A stretch of DNA of 64,000 nt, from contig NZ_CP071051.1 in the NCBI RefSeq assembly GCF_017161405.1, positions 1,860,001 to 1,924,000 on the forward strand, given 5' to 3'. The notes under the pieces were generated by a model. The model was given only the letters and a program-made list of their open reading frames with translations, did no database searches and was not told the origin of the DNA. This document shows positions 20,669 to 29,352 of the stretch, one piece after another. Source of the DNA: Leucobacter sp. CX169. Its GTDB lineage: Bacteria > Actinomycetota > Actinomycetes > Actinomycetales > Microbacteriaceae. Positions within the stretch are counted from its first letter, which is position 1, and every line of letters starts with the position of its first letter. The position numbers and the translations under genes are program-made.

Positions 20669-20745
20669 CAGGATCCTGCCCGGTGGCCCGATCTGGGGAC
20701 AGCCGCCACGCACCCGGTGGCCCGGTGCCCCGCCCCGGTGGCCCG
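20669..20745. repeat. CAGGATCCTG palindrome followed by three copies of CCCGGTGGCCCG
   Basis: CAGGATCCTG at 20669-20678 is followed directly by CCCGGTGGCCCG at 20679-20690, with further copies at 20713-20724 and 20734-20745. This lies in the noncoding gap between the aminotransferase and DUF559 genes; no gene is visible there. Confidence 0.7.
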
Positions 20746-20761
20746 ACCACCCCGCGCCAAA

Positions 20762-20836
20762 CATGTCGGAAACGCGAATCATTCTGCACCGAAGTCGGGC
20801 ATGTTCTCCGACGCAATTGTCATTTCCGTCGCAATT
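20762..20836. repeat. Inverted pair of CATGTCGGAAA-type repeats, right of the DUF559 stop
   Basis: A 21-bp element starting CATGTCGGAAACGCG (20762-20782) is followed by a diverged inverted copy (20814-20836). The same pair, better preserved, occurs beyond the other end of the gene at 21783-21854. Confidence 0.5.
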
Positions 20837-20845
20837 AGCCGCGAC

Positions 20846-21709
20846 TCAGCTCGCATCTGCGAGCCCCTGCGCGATCGCACGCAGAATGAGGTCTTGAACC
20901 TCGGGCCAGTGGTGAACGACTTGGTCGTAACCCACTCGGATCACGTGATAGCCATTGAGCAGCAGTTGCGCATCGTGAGCGATATCAGAGGCTCTCTGCG
21001 GCCCGACATGAGTGCCGCCGTCGATTTGCAGGATCAGCCGGTCCCCGATCAAGAAGTCGACGTAATGCCCAAGGACCCACGACTGAGGCTTGATGCGGAT
21101 TCGAAACCGCCTCATTCGCCGCAGCACCAGGGACTCGAGCCCTGAATCAAGGTGCGGGAACACGTCCTTGACCAGCGCCTTCGCTCGTCCCGTGAAGGGT
21201 AGTCGGCGCAGTTCGGCGAGTTCAATCTGCCCCGCACGAAGCGCTGATTCCCAGATCGCGTGCGCGTCCTCCGTCGGCTGGCAGAGTGCGACCGTTGCGA
21301 GCACATTCACCAAGTTGTCCTCGAGTTGGCGCCTATCCCGCTGCATGATGGGGGCGTTCCAATGCAGACAGAGACTGTCGTCCCGCGGTGTTCGCGCACC
21401 TGCCGAAAGGCCGATGTGCGTCTGAGGCCCCACGTGAGTCACCCAGAGACCCAGCCGCTTCGCCTGAGTCACGCAGGTGAGCACCCCACCGCTTTGCGCC
21501 GCGATCAACAACTCGGCGTCTGCGCCAGGCGCAGCGAGCCAGCCCTGCCTGACCCGATGCAACTCGCCCGATAGACACATGCGATTCAGGGCCCGATAGC
21601 TGAACCCTGCTTCGATGAGTGCCCGCGACGGGACAACTCCGCTCCACTTTCGAATCTCATTTGCGATGTGCATACGCCCATGCTCGGTTGTCTCATCGGC
21701 ATTGAGCAC
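20846..21709 (-). CDS. DUF559-domain protein (Vsr-like nuclease fold)
   Basis: A 287-residue protein from GTG 21709; ATG 21673 is an alternative. The N-terminal 60 residues look like the small HTH seen in AbiEi-type antitoxins (VVPSRALIEAGFSYRALNRM). The C-terminal DUF559 region has the Vsr/restriction-like core: YVDFLIGDRLILQIDGG, then HDAQLLLNGYHVIRVGYDQV. Actinobacteria carry many such genes of unknown function. A second member is at 52607. Flanking inverted repeats hint at past mobility. Enzyme activity is not established. Confidence 0.7.
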   Translation of the reverse strand: MLNADETTEHGRMHIANEIRKWSGVVPSRALIEAGFSYRALNRMCLSGELHRVRQGWLAAPGADAELLIAAQSGGVLTCVTQAKRLGLWVTHVGPQTHIGLSAGARTPRDDSLCLHWNAPIMQRDRRQLEDNLVNVLATVALCQPTEDAHAIWESALRAGQIELAELRRLPFTGRAKALVKDVFPHLDSGLESLVLRRMRRFRIRIKPQSWVLGHYVDFLIGDRLILQIDGGTHVGPQRASDIAHDAQLLLNGYHVIRVGYDQVVHHWPEVQDLILRAIAQGLADAS

Positions 21710-21782
21710 GTTTCCACAGACTTCACCTGAGTCTGCGCCTCGTCACCCCCTGTGAACGGGGTTCGTCGCGTGGTCTGCCACG

Positions 21783-21854
21783 CATGTCGGGAATGAGAAT
21801 CATGCTGCACACAATGGGCAGGATCCCTCCGTCATGATTGCCATTTCCGAAATG
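21783..21854. repeat. Inverted pair of CATGTCGGAAA-type repeats, upstream of the DUF559 gene
   Basis: A 21-bp element starting CATGTCGGGAATGAG (21783-21803) and an inverted partner ending CATTTCCGAAATG (21834-21854) share the core CGGnAATGnnAATCAT. The 30-bp spacer contains CAGGATCCC. Confidence 0.6.
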
Positions 21855-21908
21855 TTTGACGGGCGAGGCGGGCCCGAGGCGAGAGCGGAACCCGGGCCGC
21901 CCCGGACG

Positions 21909-21942
21909 CACAAACGCCCGCCACCTTTCGGTGACGGGCGTT
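21909..21942 (-). terminator. Terminator of rpsO
   Basis: AACGCCCG(T)CACC pairs with GGTGGCGGGCGTT around GAAA on the - strand, about 37 bases after the rpsO stop, followed by TGTGC. Confidence 0.75.
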
Positions 21943-21978
21943 GTGGAGCAAGTCGCGAAAACGACCCTACTCGAAGAG

Positions 21979-22248
21979 TTAGCGGCGCAGGCCGAGACGC
22001 CCAATGAGCGTACGGTAGCGGTTGATGTCTACCTTCTGGAGGTAGCCGATGAGACGACGGCGCTGGCCGACGAGGAGGAGCAGGCCACGACGCGAGTGGT
22101 GGTCGTGCTTGTGCTCCTTGAGGTGCTCCGTGAGATCCAGGATGCGACGCGTCTGCAGCGCAATCTGAACCTCGGGGGAACCCGTATCACCGGGGTGGGT
22201 CGCGTACTCTTCGATGATCGCCTTCTTGACATCTGCTTCGAGTGCCAT
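21979..22248 (-). CDS. rpsO: 30S ribosomal protein S15
   Basis: An 89-residue protein, standard length, with [34 protein letters not shown] and a C-terminal [13 protein letters not shown]15 nucleates the central domain of 16S rRNA during 30S assembly. It is monocistronic here with its own terminator. Confidence 0.98.
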   Translation of the reverse strand: MALEADVKKAIIEEYATHPGDTGSPEVQIALQTRRILDLTEHLKEHKHDHHSRRGLLLLVGQRRRLIGYLQKVDINRYRTLIGRLGLRR

Positions 22249-22390
22249 AGTTGGGGACCCCCTTCTCTTCGTTGCGCGGCGCCGAAGGCGGAATGCCCAG
22301 GCTCTCTTTATCCGCGGCCGTTAGACGGCAACCTGTACAGCTTACCGCACTCGCGCGGAACACGCGACACACGCGAGTAGGCTCGGGAGC

Positions 22391-23215
22391 ATGACTGCAC
22401 ACGATCCCGCCCTCTCCCAGCACCTGGCCGAACTTGCCGGCACGCTAGCTCGCGAGGTTGGGGTGGAAATCATGCGCCGACGCCGGATCGGCGTCGACGT
22501 GGCAGCGACGAAGTCGAGCATCAACGACGTCGTGACCGAGGCTGACGGGGCCGCCGAGCGCATGCTCGCCGAGGCACTCCTGGTGGCGCGCCCCCAGGAC
22601 GGGCTCATCGGAGAAGAGGGCGGCACCCGAGCGAGCGAAAGCGGCATCACCTGGGTGGTGGATCCGATCGACGGCACCGTGAACTACCTGTACGGGCTGC
22701 CCCTCTACGCGGTGAGCGTCGCGGCCACCGTGCCCGACGTCGACGCGTTCGCCGACGGCCGCCGCGCGATCGCCGGGGCGATCTACCTCCCCGAGCTCGA
22801 CGAACTCTACGAGGCCTGGCAGGGCGGTGGCGCGCGGTGCAACGGCGAGCCGATCGCCGTGTCTGAGGAGGTCCCGCTCGAGACCGCGCTCGTCGGAACC
22901 GGTTTCGGCTATACGCGAGAGCGTCGCGCCGAGCAGGCGGCGGTCGTCGCCCGGTTGCTGCCAGACGTTCGCGACATCCGTCGCACCGGCTCCGCCGCGT
23001 ACGACCTCTGCCTCCTCGCCTCGGGGCGCCTCAACGCGCTGTACGAGCGCGGCCTGCAGCCGTGGGACTACGCGGCGGGCGCTCTGATCGTCACCGAGGC
23101 AGGCGGAGCCGTCCTGGGTCGCGGCGACGGCACCGCTCCCGGCGACCCACTCTTGGTGGCCGGCCCGCCCCTGCTCGCGCACGCGCTCCGCGCGCGGGTG
23201 GATCACTTCGCGTAG
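22391..23215 (+). CDS. Inositol monophosphatase family protein
   Basis: A 274-residue phosphatase of the lithium-sensitive Mg2+-dependent family. Metal-binding motifs are visible: GEEGG (74-78), WVVDPIDGTVNYLYG (Asp91, Asp94) and the late WDYAAGALIVTEAGG. It hydrolyses inositol-1-phosphate or a related sugar phosphate such as histidinol phosphate; in actinobacteria the product supports phosphatidylinositol and mycothiol synthesis. Exact substrate not decidable. It stands alone, divergent from rpsO. Confidence 0.9.
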   Translation: MTAHDPALSQHLAELAGTLAREVGVEIMRRRRIGVDVAATKSSINDVVTEADGAAERMLAEALLVARPQDGLIGEEGGTRASESGITWVVDPIDGTVNYLYGLPLYAVSVAATVPDVDAFADGRRAIAGAIYLPELDELYEAWQGGGARCNGEPIAVSEEVPLETALVGTGFGYTRERRAEQAAVVARLLPDVRDIRRTGSAAYDLCLLASGRLNALYERGLQPWDYAAGALIVTEAGGAVLGRGDGTAPGDPLLVAGPPLLAHALRARVDHFA

Positions 23216-23311
23216 TCCGGTGGCCGCTCCCCCGCAGCCGCCGTCTCAGCGCAGCACGCAGGCCTCACCTCGATAACGGTCGGTGTGCCCTGATGCGCCC
23301 CGGCCGTCCGT

Positions 23312-23330
23312 ATGTCAGGATGATTGACAT
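23312..23330. promoter_or_regulatory. Inverted repeat upstream of the orphan potD
   Basis: ATGTCA-GGATGAT-TGACAT is a perfect 6-bp inverted repeat with a 7-bp spacer, about 50 bp before the ATG at 23382. It may be an operator controlling the orphan binding protein. Confidence 0.45.
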
Positions 23331-23381
23331 CGGCCACCCAGGCCGTCATGCAAGTCCTGAAGCACAAAGGAGTGCCGAGAC

Positions 23382-24584
23382 ATGACCCGACCTCTCCCCA
23401 CGGATCCCCTGATCAGCCAACTCGTACGCCGCGCTCGCGGCATGCGCCTGAGTCGCCGGCAGCTCTTCACCGGCACCGCGCTTGGCGCGGCCGCTCTGGG
23501 CACCACAGCCTTGGCCGGATGTGCGCCTGCCGCCGGGCCCGGCGACGGCTCCGGCGGTGAGATCAACTGGGCCAACTGGACCTACTATCTCGACTTCGAC
23601 GAGGAGACAGGCAGCTGGACCACTCTCGACAATTTCATGAAGCAGACCAACATCACGGTCAACTACTACGAGGACATCGAGGACAACAACACCTTCATCG
23701 GCAAGATCAAAGACCAACTCAAGCTGCACCAGGACACCGGTTACGACACCTTCTGCCTGAGCGACACCTCGGTCGTGCGCTTGCTCGAGCGGAAGGAACT
23801 GCAAGAGTTTGACCGCGCGGCGATGCCGAACACCAACGCGAACATGATCGACATTGTGCAGCGCGCGAACTTCGACCCCGACCGGATCTCCTCCGTCCCC
23901 TACCAGGCCGGAATGACGGGTCTCGTCTACAACACGCAGCTCTACCCGGCGGGCGTCCGCAACGTCTCCGACCTCTGGGCCCCGGCACTCAAGGGCAAGG
24001 TCGGCGTACTCAGCGAGATGGACGACACGCTCGGCCTCATCATGCTCGAGCAGGGCGTCGACGTCGAGGGCGACTGGGGCGACGATGAATTCGAGGCCGC
24101 GCTCGACGTCGTGAAAGCACAGCTGCAGTCACAGCAGATCGCGACGGTCAAGGGGAACTCGTACACGCAGGACCTTGAGCAGGGAGTGATTCACGCCGGA
24201 ATGGCATGGTCGGGCGACGTCGCGATCCTGAACGAAGACGCCGGCGAGGAGATCTGGAAGTTCGTGGTGCCCGATGCAGGCGCGACCCTCTTCGTCGACT
24301 CGTTCTGCATGCCGGTCGCCACCGAGAAGCGTGACCTGGTGCAGGAGCTCATCGAGTACTACTACGAGCCCGAGGTGGCCGCGGAGGTGGCCGCGTACGT
24401 GCAGTACGTGACGCCCGTGAAGGGCGCACAGGACGCAATGGCCCAGCTGGCGCCGGAACTGGCCGAGAACCCGCTCATCTTCCCCGACGAGGAGATGAGC
24501 GCCCGCATCTTCGACGTGCGCTCGCTCTCCTCGGACGAGGACAATCGCTACACGCAGGCCTACCAGAAGGTGCTCGGCAACTAG
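23382..24584 (+). CDS. Orphan PotD-like polyamine-binding lipoprotein
   Basis: A 400-residue paralogue of the operon PotD. AAAGGAG lies nine bases before ATG. The N-terminus has a twin-arginine-like SRRQLF, then lipobox LAGC. Shared stretches include YLDFDEE, DNNTFxGKIKDQLKL, LYPAGVRN-type sequence and KGNSYTQDLE. No permease or ATPase gene adjoins it; it has its own promoter and terminator. It probably delivers a related polyamine to PotABC with different affinity. Confidence 0.88.
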   Translation: MTRPLPTDPLISQLVRRARGMRLSRRQLFTGTALGAAALGTTALAGCAPAAGPGDGSGGEINWANWTYYLDFDEETGSWTTLDNFMKQTNITVNYYEDIEDNNTFIGKIKDQLKLHQDTGYDTFCLSDTSVVRLLERKELQEFDRAAMPNTNANMIDIVQRANFDPDRISSVPYQAGMTGLVYNTQLYPAGVRNVSDLWAPALKGKVGVLSEMDDTLGLIMLEQGVDVEGDWGDDEFEAALDVVKAQLQSQQIATVKGNSYTQDLEQGVIHAGMAWSGDVAILNEDAGEEIWKFVVPDAGATLFVDSFCMPVATEKRDLVQELIEYYYEPEVAAEVAAYVQYVTPVKGAQDAMAQLAPELAENPLIFPDEEMSARIFDVRSLSSDEDNRYTQAYQKVLGN

Positions 24585-24600
24585 CCCCGCGAGCGACAGC

Positions 24601-24646
24601 GACGCCCCGGTCCCGCGCAATCACGGGCCGGGGCGTCGTCAGTTTT
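24601..24646 (+). terminator. Terminator of the orphan potD
   Basis: GACGCCCCGG pairs with CCGGGGCGTC (24628-24637), with an inner CCCG/CGGG, followed by GTCAGTTTT, 17 bases after the stop. Confidence 0.85.
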
Positions 24647-24648
24647 CC

Positions 24649-24662
24649 GGCAGGATCCTGCC
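24649..24662. repeat. Full palindrome GGCAGGATCCTGCC, copy 1
   Basis: A 14-bp perfect palindrome in the gap between the convergent potD and NCS2 permease genes. Identical 14-mers occur at 50465-50478 and 58231-58244. Confidence 0.9.
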
Positions 24663-24668
24663 GTCGAG

Positions 24669-26117
24669 CTACCCGCCGATCATCGCCTCAATGGGCCCGC
24701 GCGCGAAGTACACCGCAAAGCCGGCGGCGACGATCCAGAGTAGCCAGTGGACCTTGCGCGCCTGGCCCGAGAGGACGTGGATCACGGCCCACGCGATGAA
24801 CCCGACGCCGATTCCGTTTGCAATCGAGTAGGTGAGCGGCATCACCGCGATGGTCAGGAACGCGGGCAGCGCCACACGGAAGTTGGCGAAGTCGATCTCG
24901 ACGATCTGCGTCATCATCATGGCGCCGACCACCACGAGGGCCGCTGAGCCCACCTCGATCGGCACGATGAGCGTGAGCGGCGTGAAGAACATCGAGACGA
25001 GAAAGAGCACGCCGACCGTGACCGACGCGAGGCCCGTGCGGGCGCCCTCGCCGATGCCCGAGGCGCTGTCGACGTAGACGGTGTTCGACGATGTGGACGT
25101 CGCGCCGCCGATGACCGCGCCGAGGCCCTCGACCACGAAGGCCGAGCGGATGCGCGGGAACGAGCCGTCGCGGTTGGCGAGGCCCGCGTTCTTCGAGAGG
25201 CCGGTCATCGTGCCCATGGCGTCGAAGAAGTTGGTGAAGACGAGGGTGAAGATGAGCATCGTCGCGGCCAGTCCGCCGATGCGGCTGAACGCCCCGAAGA
25301 GATCGAACTGGCCGACCAGCGCGAAGTCGGGAAGGGTCACGAGCTGTTGCGGAAGCTCGGGGATGGTCATGTGCCAGCCGCCCGGCTGCACGGCAGCGGG
25401 ACCGAGCTTTAGGAACGCCTGCAACACGATCGCGAGGAGCGTCGACGCGACCATCCCGATCAGGATCCCGCCCGGAACGCGAAGCGCGACGAGCACGCCG
25501 ATCGTGATGAGCGCGATGACGAACACGAGCGTGGGCACCGACGCAATCGAGCCGCCATCGCCCAGCTGGACCGGCGGGCCGCCCGGGGTGCGGCTCACGA
25601 AGCCCGAGTCGAAAAGCCCGATGAAGGCGATGAAGAAGCCAATGCCGACCGCGATCGCTGACTTCAGCGGCTGCGGCACGGCGTGGAAGATCGCCGTGCG
25701 CGCGCCGGTGGCGCCGAGGAGGACGATGATCACACCGTTGATGACGACCAGGCCCATCGCCTCGGGCCAGCTCACCTGGCCGACGACGGCGACCGCGAGG
25801 AACGAGTTGATGCCGAGCCCAGCCGCGAGCGCAAACGGCATGCGCGCGGCAATGCCGAACAGGATCGTGATGACGCCGGCAGCGAGCCCGGTCGCTGCAC
25901 CGACTTGGGCGGGGTCGAGGAAGTCGCCCGTGAGATCGGCGGCGGCCTCGCCGCCCAGAATGAGCGGGTTGAGGATCACGATGTACGCCATGGTGACGAA
26001 GGTCACGATGCCGCCGCGGAGCTCGCGCCCGACCGTGGACCCTCGCTGCGTGATCTCGAAGAACCGATCGATCGCGCCGACCTTCACGTCCTTCAGCTGC
26101 CGTTCGTCCACTGACAC
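24669..26117 (-). CDS. NCS2/AzgA-type purine permease
   Basis: The start is GTG 26117, five bases after AAGGAG; the longer frame to 26162 lacks a site. The 482-residue protein has many hydrophobic segments and AzgA-type motifs: GGIVTFVTMAYIVILNPLIL near the start, and TSSNTVYVDSASGIGEGAR in the middle. This group (PbuG, AzgA) imports hypoxanthine, guanine or adenine with protons. A CAGGATCCTG palindrome lies 55 bp upstream of the start. Confidence 0.92.
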   Translation of the reverse strand: MSVDERQLKDVKVGAIDRFFEITQRGSTVGRELRGGIVTFVTMAYIVILNPLILGGEAAADLTGDFLDPAQVGAATGLAAGVITILFGIAARMPFALAAGLGINSFLAVAVVGQVSWPEAMGLVVINGVIIVLLGATGARTAIFHAVPQPLKSAIAVGIGFFIAFIGLFDSGFVSRTPGGPPVQLGDGGSIASVPTLVFVIALITIGVLVALRVPGGILIGMVASTLLAIVLQAFLKLGPAAVQPGGWHMTIPELPQQLVTLPDFALVGQFDLFGAFSRIGGLAATMLIFTLVFTNFFDAMGTMTGLSKNAGLANRDGSFPRIRSAFVVEGLGAVIGGATSTSSNTVYVDSASGIGEGARTGLASVTVGVLFLVSMFFTPLTLIVPIEVGSAALVVVGAMMMTQIVEIDFANFRVALPAFLTIAVMPLTYSIANGIGVGFIAWAVIHVLSGQARKVHWLLWIVAAGFAVYFARGPIEAMIGG

Positions 26118-26172
26118 CCGGGCTCCTTGATTGCTCGGCGCCCCTGTCCAGGCGCAATACACCTGAAGTTAC

Positions 26173-26182
26173 CAGGATCCTG
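26173..26182. repeat. CAGGATCCTG palindrome upstream of the purine permease
   Basis: The exact 10-mer lies in the noncoding region between the permease and FKBP genes (26118-26274 region), one of nine exact copies in the window. Confidence 0.8.
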
Positions 26183-26274
26183 CCGAGCGAACGCAACAGT
26201 GCCCGCCGTGCGAGCACGACGGGCACTGTGGTCGGTCAGCTCACGTTCGCGAGCTGACCGGAAAAGCGCACTGC

Positions 26275-26646
26275 CTAGCTCACGCCGAGCAGGTCGATCA
26301 CGAAGATCAGGGTCTTGCCCGAAAGCGGGTGCCCTCCAGCGGTTCCGTACGCCTGAGCGGGCGGAACGATGAGCTTGCGGCGTCCGCCGACCTTCATGCC
26401 GGGGATGCCGGTCTGCCACCCCTGGATGAGCGAGCGCAGCGGGAAGTTGATGGATTCGCCACGGCTCCAGGAGGAGTCAAACTCTTCGCCGGACTCGAAC
26501 TCGACGCCCAGGTAGTGAACGTCGACGGTCGAGCTCGCGAGAGCCTCGTCGCCAGCACCGATGGTGATGTCGACAATCTGCAGCTCGGCGGGGGCAGAGC
26601 CTTCGGGGAACTCGATCTCGGGCTTAGTCAGTGGTGCATCAGTCAT
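26275..26646 (-). CDS. FKBP-type peptidyl-prolyl cis-trans isomerase
   Basis: A 123-residue cytoplasmic single-domain FKBP. Conserved parts are VHYLGVEFESGEEFDSSW, LIQGWQTGIPGMKVGGRRKL, VPPAQAYG and the final IFVIDLLGV. It speeds proline isomerisation in folding proteins. It stands between the purine permease and PrsW without clear operon coupling. Confidence 0.94.
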   Translation of the reverse strand: MTDAPLTKPEIEFPEGSAPAELQIVDITIGAGDEALASSTVDVHYLGVEFESGEEFDSSWSRGESINFPLRSLIQGWQTGIPGMKVGGRRKLIVPPAQAYGTAGGHPLSGKTLIFVIDLLGVS

Positions 26647-26713
26647 GCCCCCATTCTTGCCGGAATCGGCGGCGCTCGGGCCTGCGTTCGCTCTCAGGGG
26701 AAGTTCATCCCGA

Positions 26714-27823
26714 CTACGTGAAGAGCGTCCGACGCACCTCGGTGAGATGCGTCAAGAGTTCGAACTCTCTGCGGGCAGAGCGCTCGCTCGGAAATCCGGC
26801 GCGCACTCGCTCGCGCACCACCGCCAACTCCGTGCTCGCCCGCACAAACTCCCCGGCAGCGCTCGAGTAGGCGGGCCCGCGCGCCGCGGCCCAGCGCCTG
26901 AGCGTCCGGCGTCCGGCGGCGGTCGCGATGAGGCCTACCTCGTCCGAGCGCAGCCAGCCCGCGGCGCAGTAGTCCTCGAGCGCCAGTCGCAGGCGGGCGC
27001 GCTCGCGCGCACGCAGCTGGGTCACAAACACGGTGCCGATGATGAACATGGGCACCTGCACCAGGACGTACAGCAGCAAGAAGTCCACCCCGGCGGCGAG
27101 GTTCCAGAGCGCGTGGAGCGCCACCGCTCCGGCCAAACCTCCGATCGCCCAGCGGTGCACGGGGCGGCCCGTGCCGACCGCCCACCCCACCGCGATCCCG
27201 AGCACTGCGGTAAACATCGCGTGCGCGAAGGGCGACAGCATGCCACGCATGACGAAGGTGGCGCTGAGCGAGGCGGCTCCGCCCGTCGAGAGCGCGTCGC
27301 CGAAGTAGAGGATGTTCTCGGTGAAGGCGAAGCCCGCGCCGATCGTCATGCCATAGACGAGGCCGTCCACGACGCCGGTAAATGTCGTCCGCCAGATGAG
27401 GAACACGAGCAGCAGGCCGAGGCCCTTCGCCGCCTCTTCCGTCACTGGAGCGACGGCCACCGACAACCAATAATCGCTCAGGCGGACGCCCATGAGCTCG
27501 GCGGGGAGGCCGAGCAGCAGCGCCAAGATCACCGCCGCGCTCGCTCCCCAGAGCAGCGCGCTGACCGTTGCCGAGCGCGGTTCCGGCTCCCACCGGTCGA
27601 CCCACCGCACGCCGAGCAACACGATGCTGAGCGGGATCAGCGCCGCGGCACCACAGATGAGCAGCCCGAGCGTGCCGAAGGACGCCGCAAGCACCGCGAT
27701 GATGACGAGCACCATGACGGCGAGGCCCACGAGCGCGATCGCGAACGCGACCAGCTCCCCCGTGCTCCGGTCACCCCGAAGCTTCGGCAGCGTCAGCCGA
27801 TTCGCGATGGCGGTCTCTGACAT
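26714..27823 (-). CDS. PrsW-family intramembrane metalloprotease
   Basis: A 369-residue protein with about eight membrane segments. The family's active-site motifs are PVTEEAAKG (Glu129-Glu130), FAFTENILYF and SPFAHAMFTAVLG. PrsW relatives cleave membrane proteins such as anti-sigma factors; some are simply membrane-bound CAAX-like proteases. A soluble C-terminal part of about 120 residues, rich in Arg and Ala, is extra. Its ATG overlaps the oxidase stop (TGATG), so the two are translationally coupled, though no functional link is obvious. Confidence 0.88.
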   Translation of the reverse strand: MSETAIANRLTLPKLRGDRSTGELVAFAIALVGLAVMVLVIIAVLAASFGTLGLLICGAAALIPLSIVLLGVRWVDRWEPEPRSATVSALLWGASAAVILALLLGLPAELMGVRLSDYWLSVAVAPVTEEAAKGLGLLLVFLIWRTTFTGVVDGLVYGMTIGAGFAFTENILYFGDALSTGGAASLSATFVMRGMLSPFAHAMFTAVLGIAVGWAVGTGRPVHRWAIGGLAGAVALHALWNLAAGVDFLLLYVLVQVPMFIIGTVFVTQLRARERARLRLALEDYCAAGWLRSDEVGLIATAAGRRTLRRWAAARGPAYSSAAGEFVRASTELAVVRERVRAGFPSERSARREFELLTHLTEVRRTLFT

Positions 27824-29274
27824 CAGATCACCCCCTTGCCGGGGTTCAATATCTGCGTCGGGTCAAAGAGCTCACGGATCCCGAGCTGGAGGTCCAGCTC
27901 GTCCGCGCCGAACTCCGCCGAGAGCCACCGCGCTTTGAGGAGTCCGACTCCGTGCTCACCCGTCAGCGTGCCGCCGAGCGCGAGCGCCGCGCGGAAAAGG
28001 GCGTCCGCGGCATCCCACACCAGCTGGGGCACGCCGCCGTCACTCTCCCGCTCCGCGGCCGGCACGAGGAAGTGAGGGTGCAGGTTGCCGTCCGCGGCGT
28101 GCGCGCCCGCGGGAATCGTCAGCCCCGTCTCTGCCTCGATGCGTGCGATCTCGCGATACATGTCCGGAAGCTTGCTGCGCGGGACGCAGACGTCCTCGAT
28201 CAGCGCGTCCCCGAGCGAGCTCAGCGCCGGGTTCAGCGCCCGCCGAAAGTCGAGCGCGCGCTCCCCCGCCGCCTCTCCCACCAGCACCTCGGCACGTCCG
28301 CCTACGGCCTCTGCCATCGCCGCCGCTCGCTCGGCCCAGTCGGCCGAGTCGGCAGTGTCCCACTGACCAATCACGACGGCGGCCCCCGGCCTGATGTCTT
28401 GCAGGATCCCGTCGCGCTCGTTCGCGGGCACGTACTGGTCCACCGCAGTCACGGTCGAGGGATCCAGGAGCTCGAGGGTCGACGGGCGCTCCGGCGCGGC
28501 GGTCCGCTCGCTCGCGGCGATACTGCTGTCATCCGACAGGATCGTGCTGCTTCCCGACAGGATCCTGCTGCAGAGCGTGAGCGCCGCGGGAAGTCCCGGG
28601 AGCACGGCCACGACGGTGGTGGGCGGGGTACTCGAGAGCGGCACCAGGCGCACCGTCGCCTCCGTGATGACCGCGAGCGTGCCCTCGGAGCCGACCAGCA
28701 GGGCGGTGAGGTCGTACCCCGTCACGCCTTTGAGGCTGCGCCGTCCGGTGTGGATGACGCGGCCATCGGCAAGCACTGCGGTCAGCGCGAGTACTGCCTC
28801 CCGGGTCACGCCGTACTTCGCGCAGCGCAGGCCGCCCGCGTTCGTCGCAATGTTGCCACCGATCGTCGAGATCGCTCGGCTGGCGGGATCCGGTGCGTAC
28901 AACAGGCCGTACGGGAGGGCGGCATGGCTGATGTCCGCGTTGAGGACGCCAGCCTCGACCCGGGCAACCTGGTCGACCGGGTCAATCTCCAGAATGCGGT
29001 TCATGCGTGAGAGCGAGAGGACGATCTCCCCGCCGCCCGCGGCCGCTCCTCCGGACAGGCCGGTTCCGGCTCCCCTCGGCACCACCGGGACGCCGCGTGC
29101 GTGGGCGATGCGCAGAATCTCGGATACCTCGTCGGTGTGGAGCGCCTCTGCGATGCCCAGCGGGCGAGATTCACGCACGATTCCGCTGCGGTCGGAGCGC
29201 ATGGCGAGGACTTCGGCATCGCCGGTCACCCAACGAGTTCCCAACAGGCGAGCGAGATCGGCGGCGACAGTCAC
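27823..29274 (-). CDS. FAD-linked oxidase, GlcD/D-2-hydroxyacid dehydrogenase type
   Basis: The start is GTG 29274 after GGATGGAG. The 483-residue protein has a PCMH-type FAD domain (VVPRGAGTGLSGGAAAG, then GGNIATNAGGLRCAKYGVTREAVL) and the C-terminal cap with HAADGNLHPHF and GEHGVGLLK. Such enzymes oxidise glycolate, D-lactate or D-2-hydroxyglutarate in the cytoplasm. A CAGGATCCTG copy lies inside the gene at 28558. Divergent from the FAH-family gene. Substrate not decided. Confidence 0.9.
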   Translation of the reverse strand: MTVAADLARLLGTRWVTGDAEVLAMRSDRSGIVRESRPLGIAEALHTDEVSEILRIAHARGVPVVPRGAGTGLSGGAAAGGGEIVLSLSRMNRILEIDPVDQVARVEAGVLNADISHAALPYGLLYAPDPASRAISTIGGNIATNAGGLRCAKYGVTREAVLALTAVLADGRVIHTGRRSLKGVTGYDLTALLVGSEGTLAVITEATVRLVPLSSTPPTTVVAVLPGLPAALTLCSRILSGSSTILSDDSSIAASERTAAPERPSTLELLDPSTVTAVDQYVPANERDGILQDIRPGAAVVIGQWDTADSADWAERAAAMAEAVGGRAEVLVGEAAGERALDFRRALNPALSSLGDALIEDVCVPRSKLPDMYREIARIEAETGLTIPAGAHAADGNLHPHFLVPAAERESDGGVPQLVWDAADALFRAALALGGTLTGEHGVGLLKARWLSAEFGADELDLQLGIRELFDPTQILNPGKGVI

Positions 29275-29352
29275 GGCTCCATCCTGCCACGACGACTCTT
29301 TCGCTCGGGGAGGGCGCTGCACGGCGGCTCCGAATCGGATAGCCTGGGAAAT

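Noticed and set aside
21783-21854. Zur-box-like ATGAGAATCAT near rpsO
   Set aside because: It only partly matches zinc-regulator sites, no zinc gene is adjacent, and the repeats around the DUF559 gene explain it better.
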